DNA of 51,426 bases, taken from JBBREP01 sp036501845. GTDB lineage: Bacteria; Actinomycetota; Acidimicrobiia; IMCC26256; PALSA-610. The position numbers were made by a program, and so were the translations under genes. The DNA lies in NCBI GenBank assembly GCA_036501845.1, contig DASXZO010000065.1, positions 1 through 51,426 on the forward strand, in the 5' to 3' direction. Of this stretch, positions 1-8,386 are shown piece by piece. The notes beneath the pieces were generated by a model that made no database searches, was not told the origin of the DNA, and saw nothing but the letters and a program-made list of their open reading frames with translations. Every line of letters starts with the position of its first letter. Positions within the stretch are counted from its first letter, which is position 1.

Positions 1-636
1 CCGTTCGAAAGCGTTGGCGCGATCTCGGTGAACGAACCCAAGGTGGGCTACTCGCTCGAAACCCAGACGCGGCCCACGTTCACCTTCGGCGTCGACGACG
101 ACATCCTCGTGCACGAGCTCGCCCACCAATGGTTCGGCGACAGCGTGTCGCTGCAGACGTGGCCGAACATCTGGCTCAACGAAGGTTTCGCCACGTACAC
201 CGAATGGCTGTGGTCGGGGCACATCGGGCAGCAGACCCCGCAGCAGATCTTCGACGGTCTCTATGCCGCGCCGGCGAACTCGTCAGTGTGGACCGCGCCG
301 CCGGGGCCGTCGGTGCTTCCCGGGCCGGTGGAGCTCTTCAGCGATCCCGTATACGACCGCGGCGCGATGACGCTCCAGGCACTGCGCGACACCATCGGCG
401 ACAAAAGCTTCTTCGAGGTGTTGCGAACGTGGGCGAAGGAACACCGTTACGGCAACGGCGACACGGTGCAGTTCATCGCGCTGGCCGAGCACGTGTCGGG
501 GCGTTCGTTGAAGACGCTGTTCCACGAATGGCTCGACACGCCGAGCAAGCCGCCGCGCCCGCCGGCCCCGGGTGGCGGTGTGGCGTCGGTGTCACCGGCG
601 ATGCCCACGGCACATCACGACTACGCGCGGCGGTGA
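1..636 (+). CDS. M1 family metallopeptidase, C-terminal part (5' end outside window)
   Basis: Zinc aminopeptidase of the gluzincin M1 family. The frame is open from base 1, so the N-terminal part is missing and 211 residues remain. The zinc motif HELAH is at residues 38-42 and the third ligand Glu61 sits in LNEGFATY, with the standard 18-residue gap. Only about 150 residues follow Glu61, so there is no room for the large C-terminal domain of PepN-type enzymes; this looks like the short M1 form. The tail is rich in Pro, Gly and Ala. The last 16 bases overlap the convergent regulator gene. The substrate cannot be told from this fragment. Confidence 0.9.
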   Translation, partial: PFESVGAISVNEPKVGYSLETQTRPTFTFGVDDDILVHELAHQWFGDSVSLQTWPNIWLNEGFATYTEWLWSGHIGQQTPQQIFDGLYAAPANSSVWTAPPGPSVLPGPVELFSDPVYDRGAMTLQALRDTIGDKSFFEVLRTWAKEHRYGNGDTVQFIALAEHVSGRSLKTLFHEWLDTPSKPPRPPAPGGGVASVSPAMPTAHHDYARR

Positions 637-1133
637 TAGGCGACGAAGATGGCCCAGCGTTCGCCGTCGGCATCGTCGTGCCCCGCGTATTCGTCGAGGA
701 GCGCCAACATCCGAGTTTGCAGCTCGAGTCGTCGCTCGGGTGTGATCGTCAGCGCCACTCGCGACATGTCGAAGTCGTCGCCCGCCTCGCGTAGCTCCAC
801 GGCGAAGGCGTCGAGACCGGCACGCGACACAGCGATCGCGTCGTCGGGCTCGTCGATCGACAGCTCCCACGACTTTCCCGTGGAGCGATACAGCTTTTCC
901 ACGGTGCCGCGCGCGCCGGGCTGCTCACCCGCCGGCTCGACGAAGCCCGTACGCGCCAGCGTGCGCACGTGGTGCAGCACCGTGGCCGGGTGCTCGTCCA
1001 AACGGGTGGCGAGCATCTTGTTCGACAGTGGCTGGTCGTAGAGCAGGCGGATGATCCGCAGTCGCAGCGGGTGGGCGAGGGCGCGGGTCTCTTCCGGAGT
1101 GGCCGTGCGCCGGGTCTGATTGACAGATGCCAA
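621..1133 (-). CDS. ArsR/HTH_20-type transcriptional regulator
   Basis: Winged-helix DNA-binding protein of about 170 residues. The N-terminal third carries the typical fold: ALAHPLRLRIIRLL, then the recognition region LDEHPATVLHHVRTLARTGF and a wing containing GTVEKLYRST. The C-terminal half is a helical sensor or dimerisation region I cannot match to a ligand; no Cys metal-binding motif is visible, so it is not a metal sensor of the classical ArsR type. The start is uncertain. TTG at 1133 lies 7 bases after a TATCAT box (reverse strand of 1141-1146), which fits a leaderless mRNA; TTG at 1151 is the alternative. The gene is divergent from an MFS exporter with a shared operator-like site, so it probably controls that exporter and itself. 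Its 3' end overlaps the M1 peptidase gene by 16 bases. Confidence 0.82.
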   Translation of the reverse strand: MASVNQTRRTATPEETRALAHPLRLRIIRLLYDQPLSNKMLATRLDEHPATVLHHVRTLARTGFVEPAGEQPGARGTVEKLYRSTGKSWELSIDEPDDAIAVSRAGLDAFAVELREAGDDFDMSRVALTITPERRLELQTRMLALLDEYAGHDDADGERWAIFVAYHRRA

Positions 1134-1152
1134 CCGGTTGATGATACTCAAT
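1119..1152. promoter_or_regulatory. Symmetric operator and divergent promoters between regulator and exporter
   Basis: A perfect 10-base palindrome CAACCGGTTG (1131-1140) is flanked at equal distance by ATTGA (1119-1123) and TCAAT (1148-1152), all centred on 1135.5. For the exporter, TTGACA (1120-1125) and GATACT (1143-1148) are separated by exactly 17 bases and point to a start at about 1155, the GTG codon. For the regulator, TATCAT (reverse of 1141-1146) lies 7 bases before TTG 1133. A dimeric ArsR-type protein bound here would block both promoters. Confidence 0.65.
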
Positions 1153-1154
1153 CG

Positions 1155-2474
1155 GTGGCAGGCGAGTCCAGCACCGACGCTGATCCCGACCCTGGTACTG
1201 GCGAGTCGCGTTCGCTCGTGCATCACCGCGACTTCGTGCACCTCTGGTCGGCGGAGACCGTGAGCCAGGTCGGCACCCAGGTGAGCATGCTCGCCATCCC
1301 GCTCATGGCGATCAAGGTGCTCCACGCCAGCACGTTCCAAGTGGGCGCGCTCACCGCCGTGGAGTTCGCACCCTTCCTCATCGTCGGGCTGCCGGCCGGC
1401 GCGATCGTCGACCGGGTCCGCCGCCGTCCCGTGATGATGATCTGCGACCTCGGCCGGGCCGCCTCACTCGCCAGCCTGCCGATCGTCCACGCGTTCGGCG
1501 CGCTGTCGATGTGGCAGCTCTACGTGGTGGTGTTCGCGAACGGTGTGATGACCGTGTTCTTCGACGTGGCGAACATGTCGATCCTGCCGTCGCTCGTCGA
1601 CCGCGACCAGATTGCCGACGGCAACGCCAAGCTCGAGGTGAGCCGCTCAGGCGCACAGGTCGCCGGCCCCGGTCTCGCGGGTCTGCTCGTGCAGTGGATC
1701 GGTTCGGTGACGGCCGTGCTCGTCGACGCCGTGAGCTTCGTGGGCTCGGCGGTGTTCCTCTCCTTCATCCGTACGGCCGAACCTCCGGTCGAAAAGCATC
1801 CGCCCGGGATGCGGCCGCGCTTGCGCACCGAGATCCGCGAGGGCATGGCGTACGTGTGGCACCACACCATGCTGCGTCCGATCGCGTTCTGCACGGCAAC
1901 GTCGAACCTCTTCTCGTCGATGATCTCGGCGGTGTACATCGTGTATGCCGTGCGCGAGCTGCACTACGCGGCCGGCACGATCGGCCTCACATTCGTGTTC
2001 GGCGGCGCCGGCGCGGTGATCGGCGCGTTGGTGTGCGCGCGAGTGACGCGTCCCTTCGGCGTCGGCCCGACGATCGTGTGGTCGATCTTCGTGAGCGGTA
2101 TCGGTATGTTGCTCGTAGGTCTCGCTCCGCGCTCGAGCGCCTTCGCGTGGTTCGTGGTCGGATGGGCGCTGTTCTCGTTCACCGGCGTCGTCTACAACGT
2201 GAACCAGGGCAGCCTTCGTCAAGTGATCACCGCACCGCGCCTCCAGGGTCGGATGAACGCGTCGATGCGCTTCATGGTGTGGGGCACGATGCCGTTCGGC
2301 GCGCTCATTGGCGGCGCGCTCGGTACCGCCATCGGTCTGCGGCCCACGTTGGTCGTCGCAGGTATCGGCGGAATGCTTGCCGGCTTCTGGGTGCTGTGTT
2401 CGCCGGTGCGCACCCTGCGTGAGATGTCCGACGGACCGACAACTTCGGGAGTCGAGGACACGCTCGTTCACTAG
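1155..2474 (+). CDS. MFS transporter (MFS_3/EntS-like drug or siderophore exporter)
   Basis: Twelve-helix major facilitator protein of 439 residues in the cytoplasmic membrane. The N-terminal HHRDFVHLWSAETVSQVGTQ and the loop between helices 2 and 3 (GAIVDRVRRRP) are typical of the MFS_3 group, which contains the enterobactin exporter EntS and macrolide-efflux relatives. The N-terminal and C-terminal halves are both complete. GTG 1155 was chosen because a TTGACA-17-GATACT promoter predicts transcription starting there (leaderless); an open frame continues upstream but it runs antisense through the regulator gene and has no homology. Regulation by the divergent ArsR-type protein is likely. The substrate is unknown. 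Confidence 0.85.
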   Translation: MAGESSTDADPDPGTGESRSLVHHRDFVHLWSAETVSQVGTQVSMLAIPLMAIKVLHASTFQVGALTAVEFAPFLIVGLPAGAIVDRVRRRPVMMICDLGRAASLASLPIVHAFGALSMWQLYVVVFANGVMTVFFDVANMSILPSLVDRDQIADGNAKLEVSRSGAQVAGPGLAGLLVQWIGSVTAVLVDAVSFVGSAVFLSFIRTAEPPVEKHPPGMRPRLRTEIREGMAYVWHHTMLRPIAFCTATSNLFSSMISAVYIVYAVRELHYAAGTIGLTFVFGGAGAVIGALVCARVTRPFGVGPTIVWSIFVSGIGMLLVGLAPRSSAFAWFVVGWALFSFTGVVYNVNQGSLRQVITAPRLQGRMNASMRFMVWGTMPFGALIGGALGTAIGLRPTLVVAGIGGMLAGFWVLCSPVRTLREMSDGPTTSGVEDTLVH

Positions 2475-2486
2475 CCTCCGGGCCGA

Positions 2487-5351
2487 ATGACTCCTGCAGA
2501 TACCGGCGCCGCGAACGACATTCCCAAGCATCGCTACGACGCGCGCCTCGCCAACGCAATCGAACAGCACTGGCAGGATCGCTGGGAGACCGAGCGAACG
2601 TTCTGGGCGCCGAACCCTCACGGGTTGCTGGCCGACGTGAACGCCGAGCGCGCCGCGCTGTCGAAGCTCTACGTGCTCGACATGTTCCCGTATCCGAGCG
2701 GCGCGGGCCTGCATGTGGGCCACCCGCTCGGGTTCATCGGCACCGACGTGTTCGCCCGTTACCAGCGGATGCTCGGGCGCAACGTGCTGCACGCGATGGG
2801 GATGGACGCGTTCGGCCTTCCCGCCGAGCAGTACGCGGTGCAGACCGGGCAACACCCGCGCGTCACCACCGCCGAGAACATCGCCACCTACCGGGATCAG
2901 CTGCGCTCGCTCGGCCTCGCGCACGACCCGCGGCGCGGCGTGAGCACGGCCGATCCGAGCTACTACCACTGGACCCAGTGGATCTTCCTGCAGATCTTCG
3001 AGAGTTGGTACGACGCCGACGCCGACCGGGCGCGCCCGATCACAGAACTCACCGCCGAGCTCGACGCGGGCACTCGCCAACCCGACGACGACGGCGCGGC
3101 TTGGTCGGCGCGCGACGCGGCCGCCCGCCGCGACTACGTCGACCGCCATCGCCTCGCGTACATCGACGAAGCGCCCGTGAACTGGTGCCCCGGTCTCGGC
3201 ACGGTGCTCGCCAACGAAGAGGTGAACGCCGAAGGTCGCAGCGAGCGCGGCAACTTCCCCGTGTTCAAGCGCCCGTTGAAGCAGTGGATGCTGCGCATCA
3301 CCTCGTACGCCGACCGGCTGATCGCCGACCTCGACCGGCTCGACTGGCCCGAGCCGATCAAGCTGATGCAGCGCAACTGGATCGGTCGGAGCGTTGGCGC
3401 GCTCGTCGACTTCGACGTCGACGGCACCGACCTGTCGATCCGCGTGTTCACCACGCGCCCCGACACGCTCTTCGGCGCCACCTACATGGTGCTCGCACCC
3501 GAGCACGAGCTCGTCGACAAGATCACACCGAACGAATGGCCGCGCTGCCCGCAGGAATGGCGCGGGCTGTTCGGCGCCGAGCGCAGCCCGCGCCAAGCTG
3601 TCGCGGCCTATCGCGAGTTCGCGGCGGCCAAGTCGGAGCTGGAACGCACCGCGGAAGGTCGCGTGAAAACGGGTGTGTTCACAGGCGCGTACGCGGTGAA
3701 CCCGGCAACCGGCGAGTACATCCCTGTGTTCATTGCCGACTACGTACTGATGGGCTACGGCACCGGAGCGATCATGGCCGTGCCGGCCGAGGACGAACGC
3801 GACTGGGAGTTTGCCGAAGAGTTCTCGCTGCCGATCGTGCGCACGAAGCAACCGCCGGCTGACTTCGACGGCAAGGCGTTCACCGGCGACGGTCCTTCGA
3901 TCAACAGTGCGAACGACGAGGTGTCGCTCGACGGTCTCGATGTGGCCGCGTCGAAGCGCAAGATGACCGACTGGCTCGAGTCGTCGGAGCGGGGCGAACC
4001 GACCGTCACGTACAAGTTGCGCGACTGGCTGTTCAGCCGGCAGCGCTACTGGGGTGAGCCGTTCCCGATCGTGTACGACGCGTACGGCCCGCGCGCGGTG
4101 CCGGAGTCGATGTTGCCGATCGAGTTGCCCGACCTCTTCGACTTCGCGCCGACGGTGAGCGACGACCCCGACGCGTTGCCGGCTCCGCCACTGGCGCGCG
4201 CCGAAAACTGGGTGCGCGTCACGCTCGACCTCGGCGATGGCCCCAAGGAGTACACGCGCGAGGTGAACACGATGCCGCAATGGGCGGGATCGTGCTGGTA
4301 CTACCTGCGTTATCTCGATCCCACGAACGAGGACGCGTTCGTCGATCCGGCGGTGGAGCGTTACTGGGCCGGCGCAACCCATGGCGGCGCGCCGACGGGC
4401 ATGGTCGATCTCTACGTGGGTGGCGTGGAGCACGCGGTATTGCACCTGCTCTACGCGCGCTTCTGGCACAAGGTGCTGTTCGACCTCGGCCATGTGTCGA
4501 CCGCCGAGCCGTTCGGCCGCTTGTTCAACCAGGGTTACATCCAGGCTTACGCCTACACCGACGACCGCGGCTTCTACGTGGAAGCAAAGGACGTCGTCGA
4601 GCGCGACGGCGGCTACTTCCTCGACGACGCGCCGGTTGCGCGGGAGTACGGCAAGATCGGCAAGAGCCTGAAGAACGTGGTCACGCCCGACGAGATGATC
4701 GACAACTACGGCGCCGACACGTTCCGCATGTACGAGATGTTCATGGGCCCGCTCGACGCGTCGCGGCCGTGGCAGACCCGCGACGTGGTCGGCGTCTACC
4801 GCTTCCTACAACGACTCTGGCGGGTGTGCATCGACGAGGACACCGGCGAGCCGCACGTGGACGACCAAGCACTCGATGTCGACACCGCGCGCGTATTGCA
4901 CCGCACGATCGCCGCGGTGCGCGGCGATGTCGACGCATTGGGTTTCAACACGGTGATCGCCCGGCTGTTCGAGTTGAACAACCATGTGTGGGGCATCGTC
5001 GAGTCGCGCGGCCGCGCGCCGCGTGCCGCAGTGGAACCGTTGCTGCTGATGCTGGCACCGCTCGCACCGCACATCTCCGAAGAGCTGTGGTCACGGATCG
5101 GCCACTCGGGTTCGCTCGCCTACGAGCCGTTCCCGGTGCACGATCCCGCGCTGCTCGTGGAGACCACCGCGGAGATCCCGGTGCAGGTGAACGGCAAGGT
5201 GCGTGCGCGCATCACCGTGGCCGCCGACGCCGACGCCGCTGCATGCGAGGCCGCGGCGCGCGCCGACGAACGGATCGCCGAGTTGCTCGCCGGCAAGGCC
5301 GTGCGCAAGGTGGTCGCAATTCCCGGCCGTCTCGTGAACTTCGTCGTGTAA
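2487..5351 (+). CDS. leuS: Leucyl-tRNA synthetase
   Basis: Class I synthetase charging tRNA-Leu, 954 residues, within the normal range for bacterial LeuRS. The HIGH motif is HVGH at residues 76-79 after YPSGAGL, and the KMSKS motif appears as KIGKS at 723-727. The editing (CP1) domain lies between, with TTRPDTLFGATY and the GTGAIMAVPAEDERD segment that binds misacylated product. The anticodon-binding domain follows, and the C-terminal domain includes VNGKVRARI. The gene begins 12 bases after the exporter stop without a strong Shine-Dalgarno sequence. A 948-codon open frame on the opposite strand (1647-4493) is a composition shadow. Confidence 0.98.
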   Translation: MTPADTGAANDIPKHRYDARLANAIEQHWQDRWETERTFWAPNPHGLLADVNAERAALSKLYVLDMFPYPSGAGLHVGHPLGFIGTDVFARYQRMLGRNVLHAMGMDAFGLPAEQYAVQTGQHPRVTTAENIATYRDQLRSLGLAHDPRRGVSTADPSYYHWTQWIFLQIFESWYDADADRARPITELTAELDAGTRQPDDDGAAWSARDAAARRDYVDRHRLAYIDEAPVNWCPGLGTVLANEEVNAEGRSERGNFPVFKRPLKQWMLRITSYADRLIADLDRLDWPEPIKLMQRNWIGRSVGALVDFDVDGTDLSIRVFTTRPDTLFGATYMVLAPEHELVDKITPNEWPRCPQEWRGLFGAERSPRQAVAAYREFAAAKSELERTAEGRVKTGVFTGAYAVNPATGEYIPVFIADYVLMGYGTGAIMAVPAEDERDWEFAEEFSLPIVRTKQPPADFDGKAFTGDGPSINSANDEVSLDGLDVAASKRKMTDWLESSERGEPTVTYKLRDWLFSRQRYWGEPFPIVYDAYGPRAVPESMLPIELPDLFDFAPTVSDDPDALPAPPLARAENWVRVTLDLGDGPKEYTREVNTMPQWAGSCWYYLRYLDPTNEDAFVDPAVERYWAGATHGGAPTGMVDLYVGGVEHAVLHLLYARFWHKVLFDLGHVSTAEPFGRLFNQGYIQAYAYTDDRGFYVEAKDVVERDGGYFLDDAPVAREYGKIGKSLKNVVTPDEMIDNYGADTFRMYEMFMGPLDASRPWQTRDVVGVYRFLQRLWRVCIDEDTGEPHVDDQALDVDTARVLHRTIAAVRGDVDALGFNTVIARLFELNNHVWGIVESRGRAPRAAVEPLLLMLAPLAPHISEELWSRIGHSGSLAYEPFPVHDPALLVETTAEIPVQVNGKVRARITVAADADAAACEAAARADERIAELLAGKAVRKVVAIPGRLVNFVV

Positions 5352-5447
5352 CTTCGTCGTCGGCGCGCTCCGGCTGCGCCCGCTTCGGCCGCTGACGCGG
5401 CTTCCTCCTCCCTCAACGGTTCGCCGTCAGATCGCGAGGAGGTCGTC
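5352..5447 (+). promoter_or_regulatory. leuS-comEA spacer with strong ribosome-binding site
   Basis: Ninety-six bases without a gene. The 3' end holds AGGAGG (5437-5442), 5 bases before ATG 5448, one of the best Shine-Dalgarno sequences in the window. No clear promoter box or terminator was seen in the rest. Confidence 0.7.
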
Positions 5448-6194
5448 ATGGAATGGCATGAGGTTGTCGCGCGGGCGCGTGCCCGGCTCGAGGGTGCGCC
5501 AGCGCGCACCCGTGTCCGTGCAATCTCGAGCGTGCTGCTGGTGGTCGTGCTCGTGGTCGGCGTGCTCGCGTTCGTGGCCGCCCGGTCGGGGAGCGCGGCT
5601 TCGCCGGCCGGCGCCGCGGGCGCGAATGCTTATCCGCCATCGAGCGCGGGTGCGTCGCGGTCGCCTTCGGCGCCGGCCACCGGGTCGGCGAGCACCACCG
5701 CCTCGTCGATCGCACCGGTGATCGTGTCGGTGGCCGGCGCGGTCGTGCGCCCCGGAGTGGTCACGCTCCCGTTCGGCGCACGCGTCGTCGACGCGATCAC
5801 GGCGGCCGGCGGTGCTCGCGGCGATGCCGACCCGAATGCGCTCGACCTTGCGGCGAAGCTGGTCGACGGCGTGCGCGTCTATGTGCCCAAGGTCGGCGAG
5901 CACGTGAGCCCGATGCCAGCGGGCAGCACAGGCGATACGAGCGGCGGCTCGGGCGGTGGAGGCGGGAGCGATGGTGGCGGCGCGGGTGCCGCCGCGCCGA
6001 GCGGACCGGTCGATCTGAACACGGCATCGGAAGCCGAGCTCGAAGCGTTGCCTGGCATCGGGCCGTCGCTGGCGCAGGCGATCATCACCACTCGCACCCG
6101 GCTCGGCGGGTTCCGTTCGGTCGACGAACTGCGCGAGGTGCGCGGCATCGGCGACCGCCGCTTTGCCGACCTGCAACCGCTCGTCACCGTGTGA
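5448..6194 (+). CDS. comEA: ComEA-type DNA-binding competence protein
   Basis: Membrane-anchored DNA receptor of the DNA-uptake machinery, 248 residues. A short cytoplasmic N-terminus is followed by a membrane helix (about residues 26-45, SSVLLVVVLVVGVLAFVAA), a Ser/Ala/Gly-rich linker, an SLBB domain (VSVAGAVVRPGVVTLPFGAR), a Gly-rich spacer and a C-terminal pair of helix-hairpin-helix motifs (VDLNTASEAELEALPGIGPS at about 187-206) that bind duplex DNA. The domain order is that of ComEA family proteins. Start supported by AGGAGG 5 bases upstream of ATG. comEC follows after 25 bases, so the two are probably transcribed together. Confidence 0.93.
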   Translation: MEWHEVVARARARLEGAPARTRVRAISSVLLVVVLVVGVLAFVAARSGSAASPAGAAGANAYPPSSAGASRSPSAPATGSASTTASSIAPVIVSVAGAVVRPGVVTLPFGARVVDAITAAGGARGDADPNALDLAAKLVDGVRVYVPKVGEHVSPMPAGSTGDTSGGSGGGGGSDGGGAGAAAPSGPVDLNTASEAELEALPGIGPSLAQAIITTRTRLGGFRSVDELREVRGIGDRRFADLQPLVTV

Positions 6195-6219
6195 GTTGGC
6201 GGCGCGAACGGAGGCAGGA

Positions 6220-7722
6220 GTGAGCGCGATCCGAGCGCAGACGGGGCCGGTCGTGTGCACGATCGCCACGATCGTCGCGGTATTGGCCGGCACCGGAGTG
6301 GCCGTAGGAGCTGCGACGCGGGAATGCCTCGCCATGTTCGCGATCGCCGGATTGCTCGCGATGGCGGGCCAACACCGCGCCCGCCTCGTCGCCGCGGTGT
6401 TGTGCTGCATCGGGATCGCACTTGTGAGCGCCGCGCGGGCCGAGGACGGTGTGGCGCATCATGCGCTCGTGCCGCTGGTGCACGATCCGCGCCCGATCGT
6501 GGTGCACGGCGTGCTCGTCGGCGATCCGGATCCCGGGCGGTTCTCGACGACCGCGCTCCTGCGGGTCGACTGCTTTCGTGTCGCGGCCGCGCCCGACACC
6601 GCCGACGCGTGGCAGCGCTTGCATCGCACGGTGCTGCTGAATGCCAGCGCGCAGGGCGAGTCGGAGGTGGGCGCGCTCGCCGCCGGTGATGTGGTGGACA
6701 TCGAAGGCGACCCGCGCGAGCTCACCGGCTTCGATGCTCGATACGTGTGGCAGCACGCCGTGGCGCGCCTCGATGTGGCGCGCGTCGTCGCGGCCGCGCC
6801 GACGCGCTCGCCCTACCTCGGTCTTGCCAACGCGCTGCGCAGCGTGATCGAGCGTGGCTTGGCGCCGCTGCGCCCGGCCGATCATGCGCTCCTCGACGGC
6901 TTCATCCTCGGCGACACCCGCGCCATCGACGACGGCACCACCGCCGACTTTCGCGATGCGGGTCTCAGCCACCTGCTCGCGGTGTCGGGCGCGAACGTGG
7001 CGTTTGTGCTCGCGCTCGTCCGGCCGATGCAACGCCGGTTGCCGATCGTCGGGCGCTTCCTGTTCGGCGCGGCCGTGGTGGTGGTGTTCGCGGCCATGAC
7101 GCGCTTCGAGCCGTCGGTACTCCGCGCCAGTGCCATGGCGTTGATCGTGATGACGGCGCGGGTGAGCGGACGCTCGATCCACGCGCTGCGATCGCTGTGT
7201 TACGCGGTGATCGTGCTGCTGATCGCCGACCCCTTCCTCGTGCACTCGGTGGGCTTCCAGCTCTCGGCGTCGGCCTGCGCGGGGATCGCCTTGCTGGCGC
7301 GCCCGATCGAGCAGCGGGTGCCCGGCCCGCAGTGGATGCGCACCGTGCTCGCGGTCACGATCGCAGCGCAGATCGGCGTGGCTCCCGTGCTCGTCGCCGT
7401 GTTCGGGAGCGTGGCCTGGATCGCACCTGCCGCGAACCTGCTGGCCGTGCCGGCCGCCGAACCGATCACGGTGCTGGCGATCCCGATCGCGGTGGTCGGC
7501 GCGGTCGCACCGCTCGTGGCCAAGGTCGCGTTCGTGCCGGTGGTGGCCATGCTGTGGTGGACTCGTGAGGTGGCGCACGTGAGTGCGCGCTCGCCGGTAT
7601 TGGTCGCGTTGGCGGCAAGCGTGCTCGTGCTCGGCGCCGCCGCCTTCACCCGGCGCCGCGGTCGCAACCCGGCGGTATCGTCGCCACTGATGAGCGCGGG
7701 GGCGAGCACCGGCGATGGCTGA
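6220..7722 (+). CDS. comEC: ComEC/Rec2-type DNA channel protein, short form without nuclease domain
   Basis: Polytopic membrane protein of 500 residues predicted to carry single-stranded DNA into the cell. An N-terminal membrane part is followed by an OB-like extracytoplasmic region (IVVHGVLVGDPDPGRF) and the Competence domain, which begins near residue 223 with LLDGFILGDTRAIDD and contains the hallmark GLSHLLAVSGANVAF. Several further membrane helices end the protein. The metallo-beta-lactamase-like nuclease domain found at the C-terminus of full-length ComEC (700-800 residues) is absent. Start GTG 6220 is supported by GGAGG at 6210-6214; a longer frame starts at 6163 but overlaps comEA. It overlaps the next gene by 8 bases. 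Confidence 0.92.
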   Translation: MSAIRAQTGPVVCTIATIVAVLAGTGVAVGAATRECLAMFAIAGLLAMAGQHRARLVAAVLCCIGIALVSAARAEDGVAHHALVPLVHDPRPIVVHGVLVGDPDPGRFSTTALLRVDCFRVAAAPDTADAWQRLHRTVLLNASAQGESEVGALAAGDVVDIEGDPRELTGFDARYVWQHAVARLDVARVVAAAPTRSPYLGLANALRSVIERGLAPLRPADHALLDGFILGDTRAIDDGTTADFRDAGLSHLLAVSGANVAFVLALVRPMQRRLPIVGRFLFGAAVVVVFAAMTRFEPSVLRASAMALIVMTARVSGRSIHALRSLCYAVIVLLIADPFLVHSVGFQLSASACAGIALLARPIEQRVPGPQWMRTVLAVTIAAQIGVAPVLVAVFGSVAWIAPAANLLAVPAAEPITVLAIPIAVVGAVAPLVAKVAFVPVVAMLWWTREVAHVSARSPVLVALAASVLVLGAAAFTRRRGRNPAVSSPLMSAGASTGDG

Positions 7723-8386
7723 CGACGCGCCCGCGCCGCGCGCCGCGTCGGTGCGACTCGACGGTCGCTCGGTCGACATCACCTCGCGCGCGCTCGTAGT
7801 GGGGGTGCTCGACGGCGCCGGGTCGTCCGAGGCCGGCTCGTTCCTCACGATCGCGAGCGAGCATGTGGCCGGCGGCGCCGACATGCTTGCGCTCACGTGG
7901 CGCGCGTCGGCCGACGACGTTGCGGTGTTGCGCGCCGAGCACGCCCTGCCCATCGGCGTGGAGACCGACGACCTCGAGGAGGCGCGCGACGCATTCGACG
8001 CCGGTGCCACACTTGTGCGCGCGGGCGCGCCACCCACGGCCGAGTATCTCGACGCCGTCGCAGTGCGCGACGGGGCGTTGCTCGTGACCGACCCGACGGG
8101 CGACCACGCGCGGCTTGCGGCATCGTGCGGCCTCGACGACGATCAGATCGTGCTCGAGACCGGCCCCGACGGCCGCGGCGACCGCGCCCTCGTGGCCGCC
8201 CTCTGCAGCGTGGCGCACTCGGTGGTGCGGGCGTACCCAGTGGCGTTCGCAGGCGGGAACGACCTCGCCGCGGTCGCCTGGGCCGTGCAGCTCGGCGCCC
8301 GTCTTGTGTACACGCGCGATGTCGCGCCGGTGGCGCGCGTCACGCGCACCTTCGCGGCGATCGCCGAAGCAGGGAGTGACCAGTGA
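7715..8386 (+). CDS. Degenerate dihydropteroate-synthase-like TIM-barrel protein
   Basis: A 223-residue protein whose order of motifs resembles dihydropteroate synthase (FolP): VVGVLDGAGSSEAGSF corresponds to the pterin-binding GILNVTPDSFSDGG loop, HVAGGADMLAL to the second strand, and GARLVYTRDVAPVARV to the C-terminal GARIxRVHDV segment. The residues used for catalysis are mostly changed: the Asn of the first loop is Asp, the GGESTRPG motif is absent, and His of RVHDV is replaced by Arg. It is therefore unlikely to make dihydropteroate. The gene overlaps comEC by 8 bases and holA by 4 (GTGA), so it is locked into that operon. The fold assignment is a reading of weak similarity. Confidence 0.6.
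   Translation: MADDAPAPRAASVRLDGRSVDITSRALVVGVLDGAGSSEAGSFLTIASEHVAGGADMLALTWRASADDVAVLRAEHALPIGVETDDLEEARDAFDAGATLVRAGAPPTAEYLDAVAVRDGALLVTDPTGDHARLAASCGLDDDQIVLETGPDGRGDRALVAALCSVAHSVVRAYPVAFAGGNDLAAVAWAVQLGARLVYTRDVAPVARVTRTFAAIAEAGSDQ

Noticed and set aside
1647..4493. 948-codon open frame on the minus strand opposite leuS and the exporter
   Set aside because: Its sequence is Arg/Val/His-rich without any family motif and mirrors the codon positions of leuS; a G+C-rich composition shadow.
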